From assembly GCF_022682495.2 (NCBI RefSeq), contig NC_071387.1, positions 149,404,347-149,468,346 on the forward strand: a stretch of DNA of 64,000 bases, given 5' to 3'. This DNA comes from Desmodus rotundus (lineage: Eukaryota > Chordata > Mammalia > Chiroptera > Phyllostomidae). This document shows, piece by piece, positions 46,066 to 60,240 of the stretch (the stretch's first letter is position 1; every line of letters begins with the position of its first letter). A program made the position numbers and the translations under genes. The notes beneath the pieces are model-generated. The model was not told where the DNA came from. It was given only the letters and a program-made list of their open reading frames with translations, and did not search any database.

Positions 46066-47784
46066 AAGAAAATTCAGTTGTAAGGTAACAAAAAATGCCT
46101 TAAAACTCAAATTTCAGTCCTGTGGGACCTCCCATAGAGATATAGTAGAATACCATCTGGCTCTTAACTATTTGAATAATCACACCCAATGCACAGTTCA
46201 AGGGCACAAACCATAAAAGATAAAAAGAAAAAAATCATCTTATGGGGTAGACTCAGCACCCACAGCAGTTTCCTACATCATGTGTTGCTCCTCCTTGTCC
46301 TTCAGTATCACAGCTTTTGTCCCTCTCCCCAATGAGTCATCAAGTAACTTGTTCCTGTCACCACTTGTTCCCGTCTAGTTTATTTCTGTTTTGTCCTGGA
46401 TACACTTGTTATTCATTTAACCTTTCTTCCTGTTGTCTCACCAGCTCCCACCAGGCTCTGCGTGGTGCTGTGAGCCATACCCCCCAGGACTGCAGACACT
46501 CGGTAGACAAACACAGAGCTCCCTCAGCTCTGACAGGCTCACAGCTGCTCTCCTGGCTCGCACATGCTGGGGGAAACAGTAAGCCTGTCCAAAGTGCAGA
46601 GACTAGCAGCAAGTAAGCTCTATTTTCAGCCAAGGTACCCATGCAAGCCTTGTTTTGATGCCCAAGTCAGCTATAGTTAGAGGGGGTGGGGGAAGAGAAG
46701 ACCAGGACATCTGTTCAGCACACGATGCTCCGTGGTGAACGAGACACAGCGCTTTTCCAAGGATCTTAAGGATTTCACGGCCTTGGCAGTCAGACAAATT
46801 CATAAACTTGTAGTTCTCAACCACAGTGCTGTTTGAAACGGGGTGATAGGCACAGAGAGATGTGGCTTACAAGGACAGCAGGGTGGGGCTGGCCTCTAGT
46901 GCTCAGAGATAAGGTGTTGAGTGGGTTTCCCCACAGACTTTCTGTGTACAAGTCACAGGGAGCAAAATAAGTATTCCTATTTTCTGTTTCTTACCTTCAA
47001 GTGGCTGAGCCAGGATTTGAACATAGCACCACCTGACTTCCAAGCATGAATACTTCCCACTCTGACACGATACTTCTTCCCGATCGCCACGAATGTCACA
47101 TTTCTGTGGCAGAAACAGATCTCTGAGTGAGAGGTCTCTCACTGTGTCTGTTTCTTTCAGGGGAGGCAGTGTTAGGGATGCTTTTTTGAATGTCTGTTTC
47201 AGCATGGAGGTGTTCTATAAAATCAAGTTTGTTCCTATTGGTTTGGCTCCCAGAAACCTCAGGAAGTTTCTTCCACTCGTTACCTTAAAATGTGTCACGG
47301 CAACAGCTGAGGGGCGGCAGCCCTAGGCTGGCATCTGCAGCAGCGGCGTCCAGAGGAGACTCGGTCTGTACAGAGGGTAGCTGCAGCTCTTACCAGCACG
47401 CACTTCTATTTTTGGCTCTGACACAGAGAAAAGGCCGATTCTGTGCTGATTTCTCATACATACATTATTCCCTTTCCACACAACTTCCGCTGTCCCTTCT
47501 GCATGTCTTTTCTTAATAATATTCTACATAAGTACAGATTTAGTTGTTATACATGTTGATAGAGATTCATTTTTAGTTGTCTTTTACCAGTCCTTTAAAA
47601 TACTTCCTTGTGTGACGAGCCAAGAAAGACATCCCCCCATGAAAACAAAAGAAAGATGCACAGAAAGAATAAGGAAGGAAGCACCTTATTTCTTGGTAAA
47701 TGATTGCAAAATATAATGCCAGAACACTCCCCAAACCCTGTCAGTATTAAAGAGATAATTCAACCATATTTACCTTCTATCTCT
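46066..47784. other. No gene recognised
   Basis: Unique sequence with frames up to 100 codons on either strand (46317-46616, 46903-47205), none with domains. Confidence 0.4.
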
Positions 47785-47958
47785 ATTTTTTTCCTTTTTT
47801 TAATTTTAATTTTTTATTGTTATTCAATTACAGTTGTGTGTTTTTTCTCCCCATCCCTCCACTCCACTCCACCCCACCCCAGTTGAACCCCCCTCCCTCC
47901 CCCACCTCCACCCTCCCTCTTGATTTTGTCCATGTGTCCTTTATAGTAGTAGTTCCTC
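47785..47958 (-). mobile_element. Young, 5'-truncated L1 tail
   Basis: A 174-base insertion, in reverse the C-rich 3' UTR end of a bat L1, flanked by the exact 14-base duplication TACCTTCTATCTCT (47771-47784, 47959-47972). The T-rich start on plus (47785-47815) is the A tail. Confidence 0.9.
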
Positions 47959-47972
47959 TACCTTCTATCTCT

Positions 47973-48405
47973 TAATAGCAAACAAACAGTGAAAGAACAC
48001 CCACCAGGGACGTCTGCTGCTGCTGGTGCAGAAGCCTCCTAAGGGCTGAGCAACATATTGGCTTCTGGTGTGGGGTCAGCCTTGACTCAGAGCCAAAACC
48101 TGCTTTTCCCTCCCCAGTTACAAACACTAAAGGCTCTCCTATACCTGGAAAAGAGGTTTCCAAATGTTGTTCAGCATGAAGAGCCCTTACTTCAAAAGAA
48201 AATTTAGCCCAAAGTCCAAGAAATCTAAATCCATAGAATAGAATTAAGCAAAGCTGCTCTGGTTAAGTCAGAAAAAAGAATGTCACCTGCCCCCACCCCC
48301 ATCTCTGCAGTCCCTTCCTGCCCATGAGACTGAAGCTCTGTCCCAAGCAGGGTTCATTAAGTACCCAAATCCATAGGTGACTCCAAAACGTCTATACTGT
48401 CTGCT
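47973..48405. other. No gene recognised
   Basis: Unique sequence, nothing supported. Confidence 0.4.
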
Positions 48406-48409
48406 TCCA

Positions 48410-49010
48410 AACCCCTGTGCCAGGATCACCCCCTCTATGTGCTTGACGCTGCATTAGCTCTCCCCTGGCCTCAGGCTCGTAGATGCTTATTGAATGAGTG
48501 TGTTTTGGCGTGGCTGACTGTACAGGAACTAGGAGAATACATACATGAAAAGAAAGATACGATGTAGGCCTGCTCTCAAGGGGCAAACAATTTGGTCAAC
48601 AAAATGTTAGGAAGAGGGCAAGTAGTGCAATGAGTGGGGGCCTCTGTTTACAAAAGCAACAGCCATTCAGAGACCCTTACGGACGAAGTGGCTCTGACCG
48701 TCTCATGAAGGGGGCGTCAGGATTGCACAGGTAGAGGGAAAGTGATGGAGTTGAGAATTAGTAATGCCACTTTGTGGGCAGGCAGGAGCCAGCTTGACAG
48801 GAAGGAGGGGTTGGCGCTGGGGGGAATAGACATGCGTGTGGATGGGTATGTTGGGGCTGAGCTGTGAAGGGCATTTCAAGTCAGGGAGCAGAACTGGGTG
48901 CAGTTGGTCTTGCAGGGGAACCATTGTCCTTCACTAGGAGAATGACATGGTGAAAGCGGTCAGTTAAGATCTTGAGGAGGAGAATAACGGGATTCAAGTC
49001 ATAGAGTAAG
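48410..49010 (+). repeat. L2-like end followed by an unassigned repeat
   Basis: 48410-48505 resembles a diverged L2 end ('gatgcttattgaatgagtgt'). From 48540 the order 'caatttggtcaacaaaatgt', 'gctgtgaagggcatttcaag' and 'gaatgacatggtgaaagcgg' matches the unassigned dispersed repeat also seen at 32740. Confidence 0.35.
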
Positions 49011-49495
49011 AAAATTAGTCTAGCAGTGTTATACTGACGAAAGAGAATAGCTAGAAGGCTGCTTTAATAATGAATGAGCTCGCTTCTTTCCTGCTGGTGA
49101 AGAGATGTGTATGCCCACACTAGAATTCAGAAACTCCCACATAATTTGCAGCAAATGCTGACACCAGTTCTTGTGGCCCTTCTTGTGCAGATGAAAACAA
49201 CCCAATATTGGGCTTCAAACAAGTTCATATGTTTGCAAACAAGTACATTTGGGAAAATAAAAAAAAAAGATAAAGCATTTGCACTGTTTTACAAACTCAG
49301 TAACAGTGTCTTGATCGGTTTTATTTTTAAACTTCTTTTGTATACTCGAAGTTATGGCAGTCTTTTATCTTATCAACTCCAATTTTTAAAACTTACAATT
49401 ATAAATGTGCCGGTTCCTGCACGTGTTTCCCGGCAGTGGTAGGCGTCACATGCGGTTCACATTTTAAGTTACTGAAGCTTCTCACCCCTGCTTCA
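49011..49495. other. No gene recognised
   Basis: A 111-codon plus frame at 49107-49442 has no domain. The region is AT-rich and unique. Confidence 0.4.
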
Positions 49496-49499
49496 GCTG

Positions 49500-49592
49500 T
49501 AGCTTTAAATGGCTTGAGGACATCCTATCTCTGTAACACCCACAGCGCCTGGCTCAGTGCTCTGACTGTGGCGGCCGGTGAGTGAGTGTGTG
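49500..49592 (+). mobile_element. L2-like fragment
   Basis: 'cacccacagcgcctggctca' and 'gtgagtgagtgtgtgg' resemble the closing part of L2. Weak. Confidence 0.35.
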
Positions 49593-51750
49593 GAGCATGA
49601 AGCTCTCAGATCATACCCAGCAGATCCCTCTGTCTTTGCAGAGGTTCCTAGCTTTCTTGCTGCATTGTCTGTGGACCATCCTGTTTGGAGAAGGGGCAGA
49701 AACTGCTTTTGATTGTTTTCTTCCGTTTCTCATCATAGGTGATGGATTAGCATCCCCCCCATCACATTTTTTCACTATTTGTTTCCTTTCCTGTTTTGCT
49801 TTTCAGGCTCATCTTAATTGGGAAGAGAAGGGACTGCATTAAAGGAACAATAGAATCAACAAGTTTAATATACGAATCAGAAAAATTCCTAAAGTGCTTT
49901 TCTCCAAGGCCGAATTTGCACACAGAAATTCACATTCATTAAGCTAAAGGCAGAGAGTGTCAAGGCAGCTGCAGGTTTAATAGAGAGGTCAGACACTTTC
50001 TCTTTGTCATTCCTACTGAAGACATCATTAGAGCTACAGTAAAATAAGAGAATGTCACAGAATGTCAGCCTAGTCATAGTGCAACTGTTCTTTTTTCATT
50101 AGTGACTCAGCTGGTTGCTGTGGCAACCCCACTCTAGTATCAAGGATACTAAGGCTGATGCTTTCCACCTCTATTTTCAGTTAGAATAAATTGTGCTCCC
50201 ACCTCATGGGCTCCTGCCATGATATTTATATTTGGGTCATGATAATAAAGCCAGTTGGGAATACATCTGTTGAAATTCTACCTAGACAGACAGTGTTTCC
50301 CCCTAAAAAGGAGAGTGAATATAGGATTTCCAGGTTTGATTTGAGCACCAATTACCCTGTGGGGGGGGCAGGTATTCCCCTCTCCCCTGTGCATCTCGTG
50401 GGGAGATTACAGAGCTCTCATGTACTTGTTCTGCACATTCTCCAGGCTGGCTGGCTGGCCGGCTCCAGAAAAATTAGGCAGTTTGCTTTCGGTGCCCCCT
50501 CCCTGACTCACCCAGGGGTCCACCTATTTAAATGCTTCCTTCTCAGTAGGCTCAGTACCATTTCATTTACTCACTCATTCATTTAATTGAAGAGTGATTA
50601 GAATAGGCCAAGCATCATGTTAAACAGCACATTTAGCTGCAGGTTTAGCTAGAGGGAGGGGTCCAATTGGGAGGGACGAATGTGTATGCAAATGCTGGAG
50701 GTATGGGCATATTTTGAAAGTTCAGAGGAAGGAGAGGGTAAGTAAGCTTGGGTGAATGGGCAGATACGTCCCAGGGGAGGGGATGCTTTAAGTTGGTGTC
50801 TTAACGCCTGTGTTCTCCAGTTGAATGCCTTGTGATTCAGAGCTGAAGTCAGGCCGAAGGACTTTCATCACAGCAAAGGCTTATCTGGTGGAAAGCCTGC
50901 TTGCTCTTTCCAAATGTATTAATCCTTTTGAACTGAAAATATTTTCTTGACATCAGGATGGGCTCTGTTTCAAAAAAGAAAAAAAAAAAACCCTGGAAAA
51001 CAAAGCCAGCTTCAGAAAATAGTCTTTGGAATCAGAGCAGACCCAAGTGAAAAAGTTGATTTTGAAGATCATATGGTCAATTCACCTTTTCTCTTGAAAC
51101 GACACATTGTGAGAGTCATCCTTTAATTTCCAAAGCAAATAAAGAAAAAGATACTGAAGAAAAATGTCCTATGTTCCTTACAGTTGGTAGGGCATAAAAG
51201 GATCCCTTACTGCACCTATTGCCTATAAAACTAAGGTTTTTGGTGATTCTGCAGGGTTAATAAAAGCATATCTCACTCTTGCATACCAATCACTGTTCAG
51301 AAGTACAGATGACAGCCTTCTGAAGCCATTATGTAGAAGACAGTGTTATTTATGAAATGCATAATGAAGCAGAGCCTCTTGTGGAACCAAAATTGTGACT
51401 ATAATGGTCTAGGAATGGCCTTTCCTACTGAGCCTGCATCACTGCATAGCCCAGAAATTCAAGCAAGACCTTCCAAGATGAATGCTCTCCACAGACTGCT
51501 CACAGCAAAGAGTGTTGCCAACACGGTCAGCCAAATGCAAAGAAACATGCAGATCAGATCAGGACATGGGTCTGTGTAGGTTCCAGGGACCTGACCAAAG
51601 TCCTCTGCCCGGACCCTTGAACAGGGACGGCAGGCTTGGTATGGGGAAGAGGCTCCTTGCCAAACTGCGTTCCTTAAAATCTAACCAACAATGGAATCTA
51701 GTAATTGCAGTAGTGAGCATCACCAGTATACTGTAATCTTTAAACACTTT
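49593..51750. other. No gene; AP-1/RFX motif pair
   Basis: Largely unique. 50103-50127 carries TGACTCAGC and an X-box-like palindrome side by side. The 131-codon plus frame at 50191-50586 has no domain. Confidence 0.4.
50103..50127 (+). promoter_or_regulatory. AP-1 site next to an X-box-like palindrome
   Basis: TGACTCAGC (50103-50111) is an AP-1/Maf-type site. GTTGCTGTGGCAAC (50114-50127) is close to the palindromic RFX X-box. Both are seen in sequence; binding is inferred. Confidence 0.45.
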
Positions 51751-51759
51751 GACAGAAAT

Positions 51760-53390
51760 CTCATGTTTTTGTATAGGTAATACACATAACATTATACAAA
51801 AGTCAAAAAGTATCTAACTATGGACACAGTTCAAGCATGCCTCACTCCCTCTCCCAACAACTCAGCGTTCACCTCCTTGGAGAAGGCCACCATTACCAAC
51901 GTCTTGTGTCTCCTTCCAGGGATCCCATGCTTGTAGATACACATATTCATGGAAATACTATGTATACTTTCTGCACTTCAATTTTTTTCACTTAGAAATA
52001 TTTCTTGGACATCATCCCACATTCCAAATGAGAATAAGCCACCTCATTTTTAAAATGACCCATATAGTATTCCTTGAATGGGGATACCATAAGCACTTAA
52101 CCAATCCCTTTAATGGACATTGTCTTAATCTGTTCAGACCGCTGGAGCAAAACAGCACAGACTAGACAACAGAAATATACTTCTCACAGTTCCGGAAGCT
52201 GCAAGTCCAAGGTCAGCGTGCCAGCAGGGTCAAATGAGGGCCCTCTTTCTGGTTCACAGCTGGCACCTTCTTGTTGTGTCCTCACGTGGTAGGAGTGAGG
52301 GGTCTCTGTGAGCTGTCTAAGAATGTCTAAGAATGAAATAATCGCATTAGTGCCCTTAGTGAAGCCTCCACCCTCATGGCCTAAGCACCTCCTAAAGACC
52401 CCACCTACTAATACCATCATCTTTGGGGGTTAGGATTTCAACATAAGAATTTTGAGGAGACACAATCAGACCATAGCAGACACTGAGGTAGTTTTCAAGC
52501 TTTTGCTCTAACAAGCAATGAGTGCAAGTCTATCTATAGTAAAACTTGTAGAAGTGCAAGTGCTGAGTGGAATAGTGTACATACATGCAATTTTAATAAT
52601 TTTGCAAAACTGTCTATGATCCAAGTTGCACCGTATTTTACTCCAGCCCAATATGTATGGGAGTTCATTTCCCACACCTTTACGATGCAATGTGTTATAC
52701 TACTTTTTGCTCAGTGCTTCAGTTTGAGAGGTAAGAACTTGCATTTCATTGCAGTTTTAATTTATATTTACTTAGTTATGAGTGAAAGTTATATTTACCT
52801 TATGATGAGCATTTTTATACAATACAGAAGCATTCGTATCATTTTTTCTATGAAATATTTGTTCATGTAACTTTGCAAATAATTTAATAGGTTATCATCC
52901 CTTTTTTACTGATTTGTCTGTGATATAAGTTGCAAGCATTTTTCTCAGTCGTAATTTCCCCTCTGACTTTTCAAAATATTTTACCCTATATATTTCTTTA
53001 GTGTAGGAAATTTTTTGTTAATGACTTCTAAGTTTTCAGTCAGACTGAAAAAGACTTTTCCACTGGGATTTTACATATGTTTAATTCCCATGTGTTTTTA
53101 TGTTTTAATTTTTTGAACACCTAAGTTGTAATCTACTACAATTTTAGTAGAAGAAGTAAAATGAGGATCTAGTTCAATTTATTTTTGCAAATGGCCCTTC
53201 TGCTATTTTTAACACCAATTTTTAAATAATCTATTTCCCCCCAATTATTTGAAATGCCTAATTTTTCATATGCCAAGTGCCAGAGTATATTTAAGTCAAT
53301 TTTGGTGGTTTTGATCTGTTCCATTGATGTGTATGTTTCTATCACGTGCTAGTAACACAGAATTTTATTATTTGTATCTGAGTCAATTAA
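51760..53390 (-). mobile_element. Old L1M copy, split by an LTR
   Basis: Antisense old L1. Segments at 51960-52115 ('tttctgcacttcaatttttt', 'ccatatagtattccttgaat') and at 52500-53390 ('gaagtgcaagtgctgagtgg', 'tttttgcaaatggcccttct') belong to one copy. The LTR at 52121-52478 separates them. Confidence 0.6.
52121..52478 (-). mobile_element. MaLR LTR (MSTA-like), complete
   Basis: Plus strand starts 'tgtcttaatctgttcagacc' and ends 'tcagaccatagca', the reverse of the MST termini TGCTATGG...AAGACA. Flanks 'gacat' and 'gacac' are the 5-base target duplication with one change. At 358 bases it is near full length and lies inside the L1M copy. Confidence 0.85.
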
Positions 53391-53990
53391 AGCCAGATCT
53401 ATATCCTTCATTCTCCTCCCAGAGAGATTAGAGCTGGCTCCTGTAATTGCTCCTCCCTTGCCAGTAGACGGTGCAAGAGAGTCACTGCAGAAGGAAGGGA
53501 CTTCTCTTCCTGGTTCCTTGTAATTTTCTTGGCCTGCAAGTCACCCAGTGATGTTTACCTTCAAGCTTTCCTGGCCCAATCTATGGCTGTCTGTCCACTG
53601 GATCTTAACCTGCTATCACCCTGGTGGCATGATTTCCTAGGTTCAGCTTCCTGCCTACCAGCTTCAGCCTGCTGACCCTCCTGTGGAGGACTTCCTGCTT
53701 ACCAGTCAGACTCTGCCTGCCAGCTGTGAGCTAGCTTTGGCCTGGGAAAATCTCAGGGCCAGAGCAGGAACATACTTATACTAAAAATTAGTATATTAGT
53801 ATAAAAATTTATACTAATTTTCTTTTGTTATTTACCTGAAATTCAAATTTATCTGGACATCTTTGTTCTCTTTTTGCCAAATCTGGCAATCCTACTCAGA
53901 AGATACTGCCCTGAATGAGGCATTGAGAAATAAATTAGAGAGAGGAGCACCTGCATCCTTGAAAACTCTGTGGTTGTTCATCTTTGTGGG
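53391..53990. other. No gene; small AT inverted repeat
   Basis: 53400-53770 may be an unassigned LTR-like or unique stretch. 53784-53795 and 53810-53821 are exact 12-base reverse complements. Confidence 0.4.
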
Positions 53991-53999
53991 CAGGGTGTG

Positions 54000-55465
54000 A
54001 CCATAGGGGTTACTGCCACTGAAACGGGTTCTCTAATTCAATGGGGATGATGAGAACTAATTGATCACGGTGTCCCTAGTGCCCTACATGGGCAATCTAT
54101 TACAGTATTGGCTGATCTACATAACATATAAAGCTGTAACAATGGTTGTCAAAAACCTGACTTAAGTAATCACAGTGGGGAATCTCATCCAGTTTCTAGA
54201 CCTAAGTCAATCCATAGATCCCAAATCCCTGATTAGAGGGGAATCTCGTTCTCTTGTCTGGTTGAGGATTGGAAGTACATAAGTTGATTTAATATAGATA
54301 TAGATGATTACAAATAGAACTGTTTATAGATATGTGTATAAATACATGTTAGTATGCACACATTTCTTTGCTCTGTCAGTTGAAATGGCCTAAATGAAAT
54401 GACATCCCATTAGCATGAGCACACCTAGCAACCCTGATCTTGGTTCATAAAGCTATTTCCAATAGGAGGAAAGAGGGCTCCTTAGAGAAATGACTGTTAA
54501 CAAGGACTGGAGCAGCTTGGCATCTCTTACTGCCAGCAATAATTATTTGCTCAGAAACAAATATGCAACCACATTGATGTATATGAATGGGGCATAGGAG
54601 CCAACTGAAAGAACTCCCCATAGCTAAGGCTGGGAAAACTAAAGCAAAACAAAAGTAGTATTGTATTATAATAGAAAATATAAAGTAGGTATTCATGAGC
54701 CCATACTGATATAAATAAATTATGAGGTAATTGTTCTTGTAAAGAAGAATTCCAGATAAATTATATCGATACTCTCCCTTAAAGAAGATAGAGCATAAGT
54801 CCTCATTCCTTAGGTGTGTTCTGTGTATTATGACTTCCTTCTAAAGAGCACAGTATGGGGAGGAGGGAAAAGGTAACCCTATGGCAGAGAAGCCTGACAA
54901 GCTCTGCTTCAGGCAGGTGACCAAGGAGAACATCAGCAGTGCTAAATCCCATTGAGCGTATGTATGTCTTTGATATGGTACAATAGAAATGGCACTTTAC
55001 CTCTGTGCTCTTTTTCCCCAAAATTGATTATCCCAGTCTAATCCTGAAAGAAAGTATCAGACAATTTAGAGGAGCATCCTGCAATACACCTGATCAATAC
55101 CCCTCAAAACTGCCACGATCATCAAAGACAAGGAAGTTCTGAGAAACTGTCACAGCCAAGAGGAGTCCAGGGAAACCTGGGATCTGTAAGTTATGCTGTG
55201 TCTTAGGTGGGATCCCGAAACCGAGTAAGGACAGTCAGTAAGCGCTAAGGAAATCTGAATAAACTACATATTCTAGCTAATAATGGCAAGTCAGTAATAA
55301 AGAGATGATAACCTATTAAATATTGTTTCATTAATTATAACAAATGTACCATATTAATATAAAATGCTAATAATAGGGGATACTATGGGGATATGAGAAC
55401 TTGCTGTATTATTTTCTTATTTTTTTCAGTAAATCTAAAACAATTCTAAAAATAAAGTCTATTAA
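54000..55465 (+). mobile_element. L1M-type 3' UTR
   Basis: Forward old L1. It includes 'gaaatgacatcccattagca', 'gaggagcatcctgcaataca' and 'gtaaatctaaaacaattcta' before 'aaataaagtctatt', the usual close. Frames here are not coding. Confidence 0.6.
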
Positions 55466-55689
55466 TTTAAAAAGTTACTGGGAGAACAAAAAGAAGGTGA
55501 AATAAATACTTTTTCAGACTTAGAAAGCTTGAAAGAATCCATCAACAGCACATATGCCGTACAAGAATTGTTAAATAAGGTCCCCAGGCAGGAGAATGAT
55601 ACCATGTGGAAATCCGGATCTATTCAAGGGAGTGAGAAGCACTGGAAATGCTAACTGCGTGGGCTGAAGTAGTTCTTGTTATTTAAATC

Positions 55690-56335
55690 TGTTTTAAAAA
55701 TAATCAACTGTTTGAAACAGAAAAATGTGTTGTGGAATTTATCATACATGTACAAGTTATATGCCAACATCAGCATAAAGGCCAGGAGGGGAGAAATGGG
55801 GATAAACTATTGTAAGATTTTTTTTATACTAGTTAAAGCTACACTGTGATAAAATAAAGATGTATACTATAAATCCCAAAACAACCATTAAAATAAGAAC
55901 AAAAGGTTTTATCTAATAAGCCAAAAAATGAGGTAAAATTAAACCATGAAATATTTAAATCATCCATGAAACTATTTAAAACAGAACAGATAGGTCAAAA
56001 TAGAAAACAAGGTGGCAGATTCAAACCCAAAGATGCCCATGTCGACATTAAATGCAAATGGTGTAAATATACCATTAAAGGCAGAGATTTTTAGATCACA
56101 TAAAAAAGGAAGACCAAACTTTTAAAATGAAGACCTAAGTAGGTTATAAATTAAAGGATGGAAAATGATATAACACTAATCAAAAGACAGCTGGAATGGC
56201 TCTATTAACATAAAGGTACATTTTAGAGCAAAGAATATTACTCAGGATAAAGAGCATCACTTCATAATGATAAAGCAGCCAATTAATCAACAATATATAA
56301 AATTTTAGACATTTAATAACCTAATGTCAGGATAC
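55690..56335 (+). mobile_element. L1M ORF2 5' part (endonuclease end), decayed
   Basis: 'ttaaaggcagagatttttag', 'aatcaaaagacagctggaat' and 'gcaaagaatattactcagga' follow L1 ORF2 order. No intact frame. It lies downstream of the 3' UTR of the previous L1, so it is a separate insertion. Confidence 0.55.
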
Positions 56336-58888
<2,553 letters not shown>

Positions 58889-60055
58889 GAAGCATGGCCC
58901 AAGCAGCTCAGTGATGATCTGATTACTCCTAGAAATAGCACCTCCTTTTGATGCTATTGTTTCTTTTTTCTTTCTTTCTTTTTTTTGCTGCTTCCAAGAT
59001 GGCAACATCTATAGGTAATATGCAGGGAAGAGGAATGAGATGAGGTTGCCCTCCTTGAAGAGGAAATGATGAGTCATTTGCCATGAGAGTTGAAAAAACA
59101 GGATTTTTTTTTACTCTTCCTGTGTTGCTCATAGAAATATAACTGAAGCATTTTAATAAGTTCTCATCTCAAAGCTATCAATGGCTCATCATATACATAT
59201 GTGACTCCAGCAATACTAATTAGTTGGCTTTTTAAAATCATAACACAATGGAAGGGGAACAGAGAGTACAGGGAAAGCTTAAATGGGGCAGGATGGCTTG
59301 CATATTGTTCCAACTAGAGAAAAACATGTTCAGACATTTTTAAATAAAATCTGCTAAAAAAAAAAAAGGTTGGTTTTATATCTTTTGATAAAGAAGCCAG
59401 TTCAAATCCAGTTCTCAGAGGAGCGTGGGGAAAGTGGAGCAAGGGTGTGTAGGACAGAGCTCAGCAAAAGCAGGCTTCCATCTGGCATGAAGCCAGTAAG
59501 TCAGCCAGTAGTCACAGGAAGTTTGGCTAGTCTGGCCACTTGCTTGGAAGCAAGATTCCCTTCCTTGGAAGCAGACTCCATGTCTTAGTCGTATGTGTAT
59601 TTCCCCAAGATCTTACATTATGTGCTCAATGCAAGCACTGGGTCAATTGATATTTCGTGAGAGTTGGACTTCCAGGTTCTTGTGACAGAAGACAGGTTGC
59701 TTTCATAACTTTTATGAGTGAGAATGGGATTATAAATCCCCATTCCAGCCTCCTATCTGACTAAAATATTTGTCCAATCAATATATTATATTTTTACTGA
59801 CTTCCTCCTTTCTATAAAGAATGTTCATTTTGTTATAAACATCCCTCCATCAAAAGGTCAGACCCTAACTTACCCAGCTATTTCTGTGGCCGTATCACAA
59901 ATTATGGTTAGAATTTCATATCCTTCAGAATGTTGTGCCCATTCCATATGACAGCTCAAAAAAAGATTGAGATGTGTGAGGGATACAGCAAAGGAAAAAT
60001 ATATCATCACTACTGGAGTCCAGGGATTTTCTCTGAATCTCGTACCTGTGCTTTA
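58889..60055. other. No gene recognised
   Basis: AT-rich sequence. An A run at about 59356-59367 may be a decayed retroposon tail. Frames are short and without domains. Confidence 0.4.
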
Positions 60056-60059
60056 CTTT

Positions 60060-60240
60060 CCTTTGTTATGATTCCATAATTACCTCTCCTTGCTGACTTT
60101 TTATTCACTGGTTAATCCATTCCATGAAAACTGTTCTCGTCAAAGACACCATAGCTCATGATTGTGGCCAAATCCAATAGACAAGTCTCTACAATCCCAT
60201 TTATTCACCTTCTCACCAGCATTAAACACTGTGGGTCTAC
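60060..60240 (+). mobile_element. L2 ORF-region fragment (probable)
   Basis: 'ggccaaatccaatagacaag' and 'ccttctcaccagcattaaac' follow a known L2 ORF segment. Highly decayed. Confidence 0.4.

Noticed and set aside
53460..53474. CTCF-like 'ccagtagacggtgc'
   Set aside because: Two core mismatches in key positions (K and the GGC triplet).
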